From JAHRVQ01 sp029941905 (GTDB lineage Bacteria > Pseudomonadota > Gammaproteobacteria > Pseudomonadales > Azotimanducaceae), in assembly GCA_029941905.1 (NCBI GenBank), contig JAPYTQ010000001.1, positions 186,001 through 250,000 of the forward strand: DNA of 64,000 bases, given 5' to 3'. A model generated the notes under the pieces. The model was not told the origin of the DNA. It worked only from the letters and a program-made list of their open reading frames with translations, and searched no databases. Every line of letters begins with the position of its first letter. Position 1 is the stretch's first letter. Shown piece after piece: positions 45,066-54,298 of the stretch. The position numbers and the translations under genes are program-made.

Positions 45066-45164
45066 ATAAACTGTGAACCAGAACAGAATTTGTGTCATCC
45101 TCCTAGCGAAAGTACTCAAGTTCCCAGATTGTAAACAAGACAGACATCACAAGAGAGACATTGC

Positions 45165-45953
45165 ATGATAACCGGGTTCACTCAATTGATCAGCTATCCA
45201 AGGCTGCAAGCAATGAGCTTGCAGTCTGTCATGTGTTTTATACTGGTACTCAGTCTGCAGAACACAGCCCTGGCGGATGATCGTGCCATCAAGATCATCG
45301 ACGAAATGGAAGCCCTCTATCAGGGGAAGTCCAGCAGCGCGACCATGACGATGATCGTCAAAACCCCCCAATATGAACGCACAATGAAAATGGAATCGAG
45401 TTCAATGGGAACAGAGAATTCGTTTATTCGAATACTCTCTCCAAAAAAGGATCGGGGCATCGCGACCCTGAAACTGGATATGGAGATGTGGAACTACTTT
45501 CCAAAAATCAACAAGGTGATCAAAATTCCCCCTTCCATGATGATGGGTTCCTGGATGGGTAGTGATTTCACTAACGACGACCTGGTAAAACAGACAACGT
45601 TAACCGATGAATACGAACTGGAACTGAAAGAAACTGCCGAAGAATACCAGATAACCTTGATCCCCAAGGAACAAACCGTCACTGTCTGGGGCAAGATTGA
45701 ATACACCATTAATATCGAACACATGGTACCGGTTTCACAGAAATTCTATGACGACAATGACAAGCTCATTCGAAAAATGGAGTTCAGGGAAATGAAGAAT
45801 TTTTCCGGCAAATTTATACCTTCCATTCTGGAAATGATTCCCCTCAACAAAAAAGGCAACAAGACAGTCATTGTTTATAATGAGTTGGAATTTGACTCGC
45901 CGGAAGTAGATGAATCAATTTTCACACTGCGTAACCTCAAGAGCCGGTTCTAA
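45165..45953 (+). CDS. LolA-like outer membrane lipoprotein-sorting protein
   Basis: 262 residues. A signal peptide (LQSVMCFILVLSLQNTALA, about residues 19-37) precedes the LolA/LppX-like half-barrel: DDRAIKIIDEMEALYQGKSS, MKMESSSM, FIRILSPKKDRGIATLKLDMEM, and MVPVSQKFYDDND. Members of COG2834 carry lipids or lipoproteins through the periplasm. It is followed by permeases and an ATPase, so it is the likely soluble carrier of this exporter. The 154-bp repeat starts immediately after its stop. Confidence 0.85.
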   Translation: MITGFTQLISYPRLQAMSLQSVMCFILVLSLQNTALADDRAIKIIDEMEALYQGKSSSATMTMIVKTPQYERTMKMESSSMGTENSFIRILSPKKDRGIATLKLDMEMWNYFPKINKVIKIPPSMMMGSWMGSDFTNDDLVKQTTLTDEYELELKETAEEYQITLIPKEQTVTVWGKIEYTINIEHMVPVSQKFYDDNDKLIRKMEFREMKNFSGKFIPSILEMIPLNKKGNKTVIVYNELEFDSPEVDESIFTLRNLKSRF

Positions 45954-46107
45954 TAGTCCTTCATGGTGAAATTGACATGTTCAGAGCGACCCAAATGATT
46001 CAAGACAAGGCGCAGTCGCGGGGCCGCCATTCCCTTTCGAGACGCGCCTTGCGGCCGAACGCTTCCCGACTCGCTGAACATGGTAATTTCACCATGAAGG
46101 ACGACTA
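45954..46107. repeat. MITE-like element, family C (154 bp) between the LolA-like and permease genes
   Basis: Inverted ends: left TAGTCCTTCATGGTGAAATT, right end on the other strand TAGTCGTCCTTCATGGTGAA; the match continues to a shared ACATGTTCAG or CCATGTTCAG block. Internal segments also pair (CAAGGCGC with GCGCCTTG). It abuts the LolA-like stop on one side and the permease GTG on the other; its right end carries AAGGAC, the only ribosome-binding-like sequence for that GTG. No gene inside. Confidence 0.8.
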
Positions 46108-47328
46108 GTGTTGTTACTTAAGCTCGCATTCAGGAATATATTCCGCCAACGCCGAAGATCCTTATTGACCGCTCTCAGCATGTCCGGTGGCTACATTCTG
46201 TGTGCCCTGTCTATCTCACTCACCAACGGCAGCTTTAAGAACGCAGTAGACATATTTACGCTGGACCATACCGGGCATATCCAAATTCATAAAGAGAACT
46301 ATCTTCATCGCCCAAAAGTCCATAAGACTATTGATGACCCGGAAAACCTGAGCAGAACCCTCGACGCCGAAGACGAAATCACAAGCCACACGTTGCGGGT
46401 GTTTGCACCTGCCTTGTCCTATTCTGATACGGGAAATACACCAGTGCAGGTAATCGGTGTTGATATTGAAAGGGAAAGAACAACGAGTCGACTGGAGCAA
46501 AAAATATCAAAGGGACACTATTTTGACAGCAAGCCTGACGCCAATGGCTATTACAAGGCTATGATTGGGGCTGGCGTTGCTGAAACCCTGAAAACCGGTC
46601 CAGGTGATGAACTCGTACTGATTTCCCAGGGCGCGGACGGATCAGTCGCCAACGATATTTATATCGTCAACGCCGTGGTCGGCACGAGAATTTCGCCAGA
46701 TAGAACGACGGTCTTCTTACCCCTGGTTGCGGCGCAGCAGTTTCTTAGTATGCCCGGCAGAGTTCACGAGGTCGCGCTGCTCGTAAAGAATGACAGCAAG
46801 AATCAACAAACCGCCACCTTACTACAGAAGAAACTGCCGGAACTCACCGTCTCACCCTGGCAGGTTGTTGAGGAATCCTTCTTTAAGTCCATGCAAACGA
46901 AGATGCGCAGCAATCAATTTACTCTCGGAATTGTGATTTTCATTGTCTTTATTGGCGTTCTGAACACGGTCGTTATGTCAGTGATGGAGCGGACGCGGGA
47001 ATTCGGTGTCTTAAAAGCAATCGGCAGCAAACCTGTTTCAATAGTTTCATTAATTACCCTGGAAACCTGCATTCTTTCACTGCTCAGCGTTGCCCTGGGG
47101 TTTATCCTGTCGCTACCGCTGATCGCCTGGTTTGCATTCGTCGGTATTGAACTGGCAGAGCCCCGGGACCTGGGGGGAATTCCAATCAGCTTTATGACCG
47201 GTGAAATGTCAACTTTTGTTTTTGTCGCCCCGATGGTTCTAATCCTTATTTTCGCCCTGATCGTCAGCATTCCGCCCGGTATAAGAGCTGCGAGGATATC
47301 ACCAACCGCAGCCATGGGAAGCCACTAA
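46108..47328 (+). CDS. FtsX/MacB-type ABC transporter permease 1
   Basis: 406 residues. An N-terminal TM (LLTALSMSGGYILCALSISL), a large periplasmic domain (about 45-270), and three C-terminal TMs (FTLGIVIFIVFIGVLNTVVM, IVSLITLETCILSLLSVALGF, FVFVAPMVLILIFALIVSI), as in LolC/LolE and MacB. SxxERTREFGVLKAIG is the cytoplasmic loop facing the ATPase. GTG at 46108 is read from a site supplied by the MITE. A colinear paralogue of identical length follows, 6 bp away. Confidence 0.88.
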   Translation: MLLLKLAFRNIFRQRRRSLLTALSMSGGYILCALSISLTNGSFKNAVDIFTLDHTGHIQIHKENYLHRPKVHKTIDDPENLSRTLDAEDEITSHTLRVFAPALSYSDTGNTPVQVIGVDIERERTTSRLEQKISKGHYFDSKPDANGYYKAMIGAGVAETLKTGPGDELVLISQGADGSVANDIYIVNAVVGTRISPDRTTVFLPLVAAQQFLSMPGRVHEVALLVKNDSKNQQTATLLQKKLPELTVSPWQVVEESFFKSMQTKMRSNQFTLGIVIFIVFIGVLNTVVMSVMERTREFGVLKAIGSKPVSIVSLITLETCILSLLSVALGFILSLPLIAWFAFVGIELAEPRDLGGIPISFMTGEMSTFVFVAPMVLILIFALIVSIPPGIRAARISPTAAMGSH

Positions 47329-47334
47329 CAGATC

Positions 47335-48555
47335 ATGTTGATATTAAAACTCGCCTTCAGAAATATATTCCGCCAGCGACGGCGTTCACTGCTTACTGTA
47401 CTCAGTATGTCTGGTGGGTTTGTGCTCTATGCTCTGATTATTTCTGTGGAGGAAGGCAGTTACAACAACGCTGTTAATTTTTTTACGCAAGACCATACCG
47501 GACATATCCAGATACACAAGGGCAACTACCGGAAAAGACCGAAGATTTACACAACGATCGATCATCCTGCGCAACTCAGTGCACTATTGGATGCGAATGA
47601 CAGGATCCACGGCCATACTTTCAGGGTTCATGCTCCGGCTCTGGCCTATTCAGAAACCGATAATTCACCCGTTCAAGTGATCGGTGTTGACCTTGAGAGA
47701 GAGAAAACGACCAGTCGCCTCGCCGATAAGGTTGCTGAGGGTGAGTACTTCGATAGCGGTGTAAGTCCTGAGGGTTATCACTCAGCCATGATTGGAGCCG
47801 GAGTGAGTAACAACCTGGACATCACCATTGGCGACGAGATAATCCTGCTCAGCCAGGGCGCAGATGGTTCCATCGCCAACGATCTGTTCATCGTGGCGGC
47901 AATCATCGGTAACAAAGACTCCCACGACAAGGGATCTGTTTTTCTGCCGCTCAAGTCTGCGCAGGATTTCCTGGGTATGTATGGTCGGGTCCACGAGGTT
48001 TCAATTCTCTTGAAGGACGACACCAAAGCCAGATCAATGTCAGCCTCAATTCAGGAACAAATTCCTGATCTAACGGTCGAGCCCTGGCAGATCGTTGAAT
48101 CAACCTTCTACAAATCAATGATCGCGGATAAGGAGGGAGCCAATTTCATGATGACCATCATTGTCTTTATCGTATTTATTGGCGTTCTGAATACTGTATT
48201 GATGTCAGTTCTGGAGCGTACCCGCGAATTTGGTGTTCTCAAGGCAGTCGGCACAAGACCACGAACCATTGCATGGCTCATTACACTGGAAACCAGCCTT
48301 CTCTCAATCATCAGTATCTCAATTGGTTTAGTCATTTCTATTCCAGTCACAGGCTGGCTTACGTTTGTTGGCTTTGAACTGCCGGAACCTCTCGATGTTG
48401 GCGGCATTTCCATGAGTCATATGCAAGGCGAAATGTCTTTCATCGTGTTTTCACTACCGGCGATAACAATATTCATTTTTGCCCTGCTCATCAGTATCCC
48501 AACCGGTTTGAGAGCCGCAAGAATATTACCCACCGAAGCCATGGGGAGCCACTAA
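47335..48555 (+). CDS. FtsX/MacB-type ABC transporter permease 2 (paralogue of permease 1)
   Basis: 406 residues, colinear with permease 1 over its full length without length change; well over half of the residues are identical by eye (for example LKLAFRNIFRQRRRSLLT, DHTGHIQIHK, TPVQVIGVD versus SPVQVIGVD, and a C-terminal AMGSH in both). The TM layout is the same (1 + 3). The pair arose by tandem duplication. An ATG start 6 bp after the first stop indicates one transcript. Confidence 0.9.
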   Translation: MLILKLAFRNIFRQRRRSLLTVLSMSGGFVLYALIISVEEGSYNNAVNFFTQDHTGHIQIHKGNYRKRPKIYTTIDHPAQLSALLDANDRIHGHTFRVHAPALAYSETDNSPVQVIGVDLEREKTTSRLADKVAEGEYFDSGVSPEGYHSAMIGAGVSNNLDITIGDEIILLSQGADGSIANDLFIVAAIIGNKDSHDKGSVFLPLKSAQDFLGMYGRVHEVSILLKDDTKARSMSASIQEQIPDLTVEPWQIVESTFYKSMIADKEGANFMMTIIVFIVFIGVLNTVLMSVLERTREFGVLKAVGTRPRTIAWLITLETSLLSIISISIGLVISIPVTGWLTFVGFELPEPLDVGGISMSHMQGEMSFIVFSLPAITIFIFALLISIPTGLRAARILPTEAMGSH

Positions 48556-48556
48556 A

Positions 48557-49783
48557 ATGCCTTTAACGATGAAACTGGCGTTTCGCAATTTATTCCGTAA
48601 CACCCGTCGATCGGTGCTGACAATCATGCTCATAGGATTCAGTTTAGCCGCACTGATCCTGACAGACGCAGTGATGCGCGGCATGCTGACACTCATGGTA
48701 GAAAATGTGACTGGCACGATCAGCGGCGAAGCCCAGGTTCATCGCGTAGGTTACCGTGAGGATTTTGATGTCGATCTGTTTATCGAAAATTCAGCTGAAG
48801 TGGCAAAGGCACTCGAACAGGATCGGGCTGTTGATCATTATACCTCCAGGGTGATTTCCGGAGGTATGATTTCATCCAGCTACAATGTTACCGGAGGCAT
48901 GTTCTATGGCGTTGACGCAGACCGTGAGCAACATATCAGCAAGGTCAAACTAGCGTTAATACATGGTCAGTACCTAACTGGAAAGAGAGGCGAATTGTTA
49001 CTGGGTCAGTCCATGGCGGAGTTGTTGGAAGTCGAATTAGGGGACCGGATTGTTATTACGCTGTCCGAAGTACTCACCGGGGAGATGACCCAGGCGCTAT
49101 TCCGTGTTTCCGGTATTCTGGAATTTGGCATGCGGGAGCTGGATGAAAATGTCGTGTTTCTTAACATCGACGAAGCTCGAAAGGTATTAGGTCTTACACA
49201 GGATCAGAGTCACGAATTCGCCATAAAATTCGTTGATCCGGCGCTAGCCAAAAACCCTGATACCGCAATCTTCAAAAAGTTGAACGATGCCAAATTGGAA
49301 ACCATGGGCTGGCTGGATCTGAATACGCAGATCGCACTGATGATTGAGATGTCGGGCTTTGCTTCGTTGATCGTCGGCATGGTGCTGTTCCTGCTGGCAT
49401 CTCTGGGTGTCATTAATTCCATGTTTATGTCCATCTACGAACGCATCTACGAATTTGGAGTGATTAAGGCAATTGGTACCCGACCTGCTTCCCTGAGCAG
49501 GCTTATTTTATGTGAGGCCCTGCTGTTAGCGATCATAAGCTGCATCTTCGGCATGCTTTTAGGGTACGGAATTGGCAGTTGGACAGCGGTCAACGGCATC
49601 CCAATGGGTGAAATTGAATTCGAGGGGATCGCAATAAGCAACAACATACTCACCGAATTCAACCGGGTTCAATTCATCCAATTTCCTTTCTACGTCACCC
49701 TGCTCACAATCGCCGCTGCTATTTATCCCGCCAGGTTTGCCGCCAGGATCATTCCGACCGAAGCACTACAGAGAAGTCTCTAG
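48557..49783 (+). CDS. FtsX/MacB-type ABC transporter permease 3
   Basis: 408 residues. One N-terminal TM (LTIMLIGFSLAALILTDAVM), a periplasmic domain and three C-terminal TMs (FASLIVGMVLFLLASLGVIN, LILCEALLLAIISCIFGML, FYVLTIAAAIYPARFAARI region). The loop SIYERIYEFGVIKAIGTRP is the ATPase-facing motif. It is only distantly related to permeases 1 and 2. It begins 1 bp after the stop of permease 2. Having three permeases per ATPase is unusual; LolCDE has two. Confidence 0.88.
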   Translation: MPLTMKLAFRNLFRNTRRSVLTIMLIGFSLAALILTDAVMRGMLTLMVENVTGTISGEAQVHRVGYREDFDVDLFIENSAEVAKALEQDRAVDHYTSRVISGGMISSSYNVTGGMFYGVDADREQHISKVKLALIHGQYLTGKRGELLLGQSMAELLEVELGDRIVITLSEVLTGEMTQALFRVSGILEFGMRELDENVVFLNIDEARKVLGLTQDQSHEFAIKFVDPALAKNPDTAIFKKLNDAKLETMGWLDLNTQIALMIEMSGFASLIVGMVLFLLASLGVINSMFMSIYERIYEFGVIKAIGTRPASLSRLILCEALLLAIISCIFGMLLGYGIGSWTAVNGIPMGEIEFEGIAISNNILTEFNRVQFIQFPFYVTLLTIAAAIYPARFAARIIPTEALQRSL

Positions 49784-49793
49784 GAGTAAGTTA

Positions 49794-50522
49794 ATGACAG
49801 CAGTTACAACAAATACACCAGCAGATACAACAGCTACACCAGTAATCACCACCAGAGAAGTCTGTCGTTACTTCGGCGACGATGAAGAAACCATGGTAAA
49901 AGCGGTGGATCGGATTTCTATCGACATTGAGCCGGGTGAGTTTACGGCCATTATCGGCCCATCTGGTTCAGGTAAAACCACATTGCTGCACATGATCGGG
50001 GGCCTGGACAATCCAACCTCCGGCGTAGTGGAATTGTCGGGTACGAACATCGCGCAAATGTCAGGGGCCGAGTTATCTGATTTTCGAAGGGACCATATTG
50101 GGTTTATTTTTCAGTCTTACAATCTGATCCCGGTTCTGTCCGCGGAAGAAAACATTGAGTACATCATGTTGCTCCAGGGAGTCAGTGCCGCAGAAAGGAA
50201 ACAACGTGTGAACCAGATGCTCGAACAGGTGGGACTGGCAGGTCTGGGCGGCAGACGTCCCAATAAGCTTTCTGGTGGCCAGCAACAGCGCGTTGCCATC
50301 GCAAGAGCCATGGCATCACATCCTGATATTATCCTCGCTGACGAGCCCACTGCGAACCTGGACTCCAAAACAGGTATCGCATTGTTGGATGTCATGCGAG
50401 AGCTTAATGAAGAACACAATATGACTTTCGTATTTTCAACCCACGACGAAAAAATCATGGCGCGAGCCAGCCGGCTTATACATATCCAGGATGGACAAGT
50501 AGAAAAAGACGAAACAAAATAG
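49794..50522 (+). CDS. LolD/MacB-type ABC transporter ATPase
   Basis: 242 residues from ATG at 49794, preceded by TAGGAGTAAG. Walker A GPSGSGKTTLLHMIGGLD, signature LSGGQQQRVAIARA, Walker B IILADEPTANLD, H-loop STHD. The C-terminal DEKIMARASRLIHIQDGQV is usual for LolD-type ATPases. It should energise the three permeases upstream. The Thr-rich N-terminal 20 residues precede the domain and are not conserved in LolD. Confidence 0.93.
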   Translation: MTAVTTNTPADTTATPVITTREVCRYFGDDEETMVKAVDRISIDIEPGEFTAIIGPSGSGKTTLLHMIGGLDNPTSGVVELSGTNIAQMSGAELSDFRRDHIGFIFQSYNLIPVLSAEENIEYIMLLQGVSAAERKQRVNQMLEQVGLAGLGGRRPNKLSGGQQQRVAIARAMASHPDIILADEPTANLDSKTGIALLDVMRELNEEHNMTFVFSTHDEKIMARASRLIHIQDGQVEKDETK

Positions 50523-50537
50523 ATTTATGCTGCTAAC

Positions 50538-50660
50538 TAGTGCTTATCCACAAATGGTTAAATTTCGACTTCAGCACCGTACTTTACGCATATTGAGTCT
50601 ATTTTAATAGCACAAAACGTGACTGGAAAAGCACACATAATCATTTATGGATAGGCACTA
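50538..50660. repeat. MITE-like element, family D (123 bp)
   Basis: Inverted ends: TAGTGCTTATCCACAAATGG on the left and, on the other strand at the right end, TAGTGCCTATCCATAAATGA, with three mismatches in 20. No gene inside; the interior is AT-rich. It separates the ATPase from the barrel gene, whose ATG starts 3 bp after the element. Confidence 0.75.
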
Positions 50661-50663
50661 ACA

Positions 50664-51872
50664 ATGCATGGCCAGATGGGGAGGTTCAAACGTCGCGCTC
50701 ACGCCTTACTGGTATTCTGCATCCTGATTACTTTAACTGTTGAAACCAATGCCAATGACTTCTCTGGCTACTTAAAAAACTATAGCGTCATTCAGGATGA
50801 AATTGACAACGATCTGTTCCAGTTTGACCGCTTGTACAGAATGCAGAATTTTGGCCGATTTATGTTTGATGCTTTTAAAGGCAACCAGGTCTGGCAATTG
50901 CACTATGAAGTAGGCCTTGACTCCAATTCGCAGCTTCAGCGCGTCTCCGACGCCCTTACACAAGAAAAACAATCCTACCGACTCACGGATATTCCCGAAA
51001 CTATTGGCCCTGATGACAGGAAAAATATCGCTCCTCAAAACCTTGACAGGATCAATATACAGTTTCAATTCGCGGCTGGGGATCTGACAATCGGCAGACA
51101 GGCGATCACCTTTGGCTCAGCAAGGGTTATCAATCCAACCGATGTTTTTCTGCCATTTGATGTACGGACCCTGAATACCGAGTATCGAATCGGTATCGAT
51201 GCCATTCGGTTCCAGAAACCAATTGGACAACTGAGCGAATTCGATCTGGGAATCGTTCTTGGGGAAGATGGCAAACCCGACAACTCTGCTGCATTTCTGC
51301 AACTGCTAACCAATGTATCGACAAGTGACCTGCAATTTACCATTATGCGTTTCAGTGAACAGAACCTGGCAGGTGCCGGGATTCAATCTGCACTCGGCAA
51401 TTTTGGATTCTGGTTTGAAGCGGCATACGTCTCTGGAGAAAACAATTACACACGCGCGTCGATCGGTCTTGATTACGCTTTCAGCTCAACTGTGTTTGGA
51501 ATGATTGAATATCATTATAACGGTGCTGGTTCCAGAGACCCTGCTGAATATACAAGTCAGCAATTCGATGTCGCCTACCGGGCTGGCGGAGTATTCCTGT
51601 TAGGGCGTAACTATATAATGCCTTTCATTAGCTGGCAGATATCAGCACTGCTAAGTGTATCAATGCAATCGATTGTCAATCTTAACGACAACTCATTCTT
51701 TTTGAACACAAATCTTGACTATGGATTATCGGACAATCTCTATCTTGGACTCGGTTACTATCATTTTTCCGGTGACGACTTAATCATTGGTAGCAGAGGC
51801 CTGCCAGAATTGGGCTCTGAGTATGGCAGCAACCCCGATTCTATCTTCGTCAACCTAAAATACTATTTTTAG
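50664..51872 (+). CDS. Outer-membrane beta-barrel protein (porin-like)
   Basis: 402 residues. A signal-peptide-like N-terminus (LLVFCILITLTVETNA, about residues 15-30) precedes repeated strands with a loop-strand rhythm (INIQFQFAAGDLTIGRQAITFGS, NLDYGLSDNLYLGLGYYHFSGDD) and a C-terminal ...IFVNLKYYF with the terminal aromatic of outer-membrane barrels. It resembles DUF1302/alginate-porin-like proteins. It is the outer-membrane element of the sigma-ABC-LolA locus or an independent gene after the MITE; the ATG at 50664 is 3 bp from the element. Confidence 0.8.
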   Translation: MHGQMGRFKRRAHALLVFCILITLTVETNANDFSGYLKNYSVIQDEIDNDLFQFDRLYRMQNFGRFMFDAFKGNQVWQLHYEVGLDSNSQLQRVSDALTQEKQSYRLTDIPETIGPDDRKNIAPQNLDRINIQFQFAAGDLTIGRQAITFGSARVINPTDVFLPFDVRTLNTEYRIGIDAIRFQKPIGQLSEFDLGIVLGEDGKPDNSAAFLQLLTNVSTSDLQFTIMRFSEQNLAGAGIQSALGNFGFWFEAAYVSGENNYTRASIGLDYAFSSTVFGMIEYHYNGAGSRDPAEYTSQQFDVAYRAGGVFLLGRNYIMPFISWQISALLSVSMQSIVNLNDNSFFLNTNLDYGLSDNLYLGLGYYHFSGDDLIIGSRGLPELGSEYGSNPDSIFVNLKYYF

Positions 51873-51897
51873 TCTCTGGCGGAGTGTCGTATAAGAA

Positions 51898-54267
51898 TTA
51901 TTCCAGCTGGAACATTCTGATTATTTTCTCAGTCGACTCGATTTCACTCGAAAAGGGATCTCCGATTACCGATATTCTTATCCCATTCAAGGTCCCTCTA
52001 CTTTTCCTGGTCTGTAACGCCTTCGCCTGATTATAAGCAACCATGCCGGTGACCACTGCAGCAGTACGCCCAGATAACCGGCTGGAAAGACTGGTTGCGA
52101 CGCTGAAATACTGTTCTGCAACACCGGTCTGATCCAGGCGAATATACATTCTTGCATACTGGCTCAGCAGCAACGCTTTTAAATGTGGTTGCCGAATCAT
52201 TTGAACCCGAGGGGCTGATTGATCCAGCAGAGCCATCGCGTCGCTTCGGTTTTCGTTGTGAAAAAGATGACTGACTAAACGAAGCGTCAACCGACTGGCT
52301 TCAACATTATCAGTAACATGGCTAAGTATTTCCCGGGCTACATAGACCTTATCCTGGCTGATCAAGGTTTCAACCAGTTTTCCTCTCAATTGATCACGGG
52401 CATGGCCCGTACTGGCATTGTCCACCGATAACAATGCGCCGGACACATCCCCGATATAACATTGGGCATAGGCAATCTCACCGAGCAGGACCGAGCGTTT
52501 GGTAGTTTTCAACTGAGTTGCGGCAAGTATTTGAGCCTCGTAAAGAATTTCACTGGCCAGGGTAAGATTCCTGGCATCGTAATAGCGTTGCGCAATCTTT
52601 ACGAACGCTGAAATCCGCATGGCAGTGTCAGTTACCCGACCGGCACTGTCGGTAGCGACAGAAAAGTACTTTCTTGCACCTGTATTGTCGAAAAAAGACA
52701 GTCGCATCACCGCATATCTGGCTGCAATAACAGATTTTGCATAGAGGTCACTGGTATCGGTAACCAGTTTTTCCATTCGGACCATTGTGTTTTTGGGCTC
52801 ATTTCTCGCACCTTCAGATACAAGCTTTTTACCTAATAATGACCACAATCGTGCGACTGTCTCCGGATCGGAGATTTTTTCCATCTCTAACCCAACGCGA
52901 GCATGACCCAGATCAAGATTCACATCCTGGTCCCGGCTCACCTGACCCACCATAATTTCTCCCAGGGCAGCTATTTTCGTCAGCGGGTTCTGTATGCTTT
53001 CAGACAGTATTGAAGCATCTTCAAACAACCCTGCCTGTGTGTAAACTCCGACATAGCCCAACAGAAACCTGTCCCATTCATAGTCTGCAGACAGCTTCTT
53101 GATGAGATTTATCACCGTCGACCCGTCCAGGGTTTCCAATTGCCCACGCATGTCATCTACACTCGAAACAACCGGTTTTTTACCTAGCATGCTGAGAACA
53201 GATTCGGCGCCGTGCTGCTCAGCTTTTGCGGAAACCATCAATAACTGATCCGGAGTAAAATATTCGATCCCTGAAATTCCCCTGACGCCACCGAGAGTAT
53301 CGAGATTAACATTGGATAGTTTTTCGCCGGGCCCGGCAGGCGTCATACTCAGTCGTATTCTGTCTGTTTCTGCGGATTGAAGGAAAGACGCCGGGCTTGC
53401 CCCCCGCATCATTTGCGTTGCAGTCAAGAGGACCTCTTCTTGATTCCCCGGTCTACCCCGCAATCTTTGCGTGGTCTCTGCAAATTCCTGCAAAACCATC
53501 TGGTTTTCGTTTTGCTTCAAGACGACCGCAGCAGCAGTTACGCGTGCAAGGTCCTGAATCTGCATCGACGGTTCTCCTGCCAAAAAAGCCCGCTCTTTCT
53601 CGGTAGCCAAATAACGAACGCCAAACAGCAAAATGATAGCGGATGTAGCAAACAGTAAAACGTATATTACGCTAAAGACTACAACTGGGTGATAGGTAAA
53701 GTACTGCCACAGTTTGCCTGCAGGCCTCATGCCCAGATCGACCATGATTTCGTTTTCAAGTCTGCGGACGCGTGCCAGTTCTTCGTATTTGCGACTTTCT
53801 TCGTTTACATCTTCTTCCACGATTCTCGCATCTCGAATTAACCTGCGTCGAATTTCGTCTCTTTCTTTCTCGTTCACCTTGCGGGTTTCATAACTTTCAA
53901 TGATAAGACCGCATTCCGGGCATTCGTCCTGAGTCGTACCGAGCGGTATTTCTTCACCATAATCACAGGAGGGACAGATAAAGAACTCGATATTCTTTGG
54001 CTTGGGTGTTAGAGACAAAACAGAAGAATTCTCGGAACTGGGCTGCAAATTACAACTGCCACCACACTTGATGATTGCTTGCATATACCGGTCCGCAACA
54101 TCATGAACCACGTTTTTCAATAGAAGCGTAGGTTTTCCCGATGTAAACCAGGCCTCAACCTTGTTTGAGTCCACTTTCAGCGTGGATACGAGATTGGCTT
54201 TGACTTCCTCTTTCTTCGCATCACCTCGGATGGTGGGAAAAAAAATCAGGTTGAAGGTATCTGTCAT
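51898..54267 (-). CDS. Large zinc-ribbon, transmembrane, helical-repeat protein of unknown function
   Basis: 789 residues. N-terminal about 75 residues form a compact domain (FNLIFFPTIRGDAKKEEVKANL) with Cys68 and Cys72; then a zinc ribbon (Cys98, Cys101, Cys116, Cys119: CPSCDYGEEIPLG, CPECG), a charged coiled segment (about 130-180) and one TM helix (195-216). The rest (about 240-789) is helical with repeated alanine-rich units (ARYAVMRLSFFDNTGARKYF, YYDARNLTLASEILYEAQIL) resembling TPR-type solenoids. The C-terminal domain should lie in the periplasm or cytoplasm depending on orientation. No family recognised; it is a likely scaffold. Confidence 0.85.
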   Translation of the reverse strand: MTDTFNLIFFPTIRGDAKKEEVKANLVSTLKVDSNKVEAWFTSGKPTLLLKNVVHDVADRYMQAIIKCGGSCNLQPSSENSSVLSLTPKPKNIEFFICPSCDYGEEIPLGTTQDECPECGLIIESYETRKVNEKERDEIRRRLIRDARIVEEDVNEESRKYEELARVRRLENEIMVDLGMRPAGKLWQYFTYHPVVVFSVIYVLLFATSAIILLFGVRYLATEKERAFLAGEPSMQIQDLARVTAAAVVLKQNENQMVLQEFAETTQRLRGRPGNQEEVLLTATQMMRGASPASFLQSAETDRIRLSMTPAGPGEKLSNVNLDTLGGVRGISGIEYFTPDQLLMVSAKAEQHGAESVLSMLGKKPVVSSVDDMRGQLETLDGSTVINLIKKLSADYEWDRFLLGYVGVYTQAGLFEDASILSESIQNPLTKIAALGEIMVGQVSRDQDVNLDLGHARVGLEMEKISDPETVARLWSLLGKKLVSEGARNEPKNTMVRMEKLVTDTSDLYAKSVIAARYAVMRLSFFDNTGARKYFSVATDSAGRVTDTAMRISAFVKIAQRYYDARNLTLASEILYEAQILAATQLKTTKRSVLLGEIAYAQCYIGDVSGALLSVDNASTGHARDQLRGKLVETLISQDKVYVAREILSHVTDNVEASRLTLRLVSHLFHNENRSDAMALLDQSAPRVQMIRQPHLKALLLSQYARMYIRLDQTGVAEQYFSVATSLSSRLSGRTAAVVTGMVAYNQAKALQTRKSRGTLNGIRISVIGDPFSSEIESTEKIIRMFQLE

Positions 54268-54298
54268 GCGTCGCTGTTAACCCTGATAAGAAAGCTCA

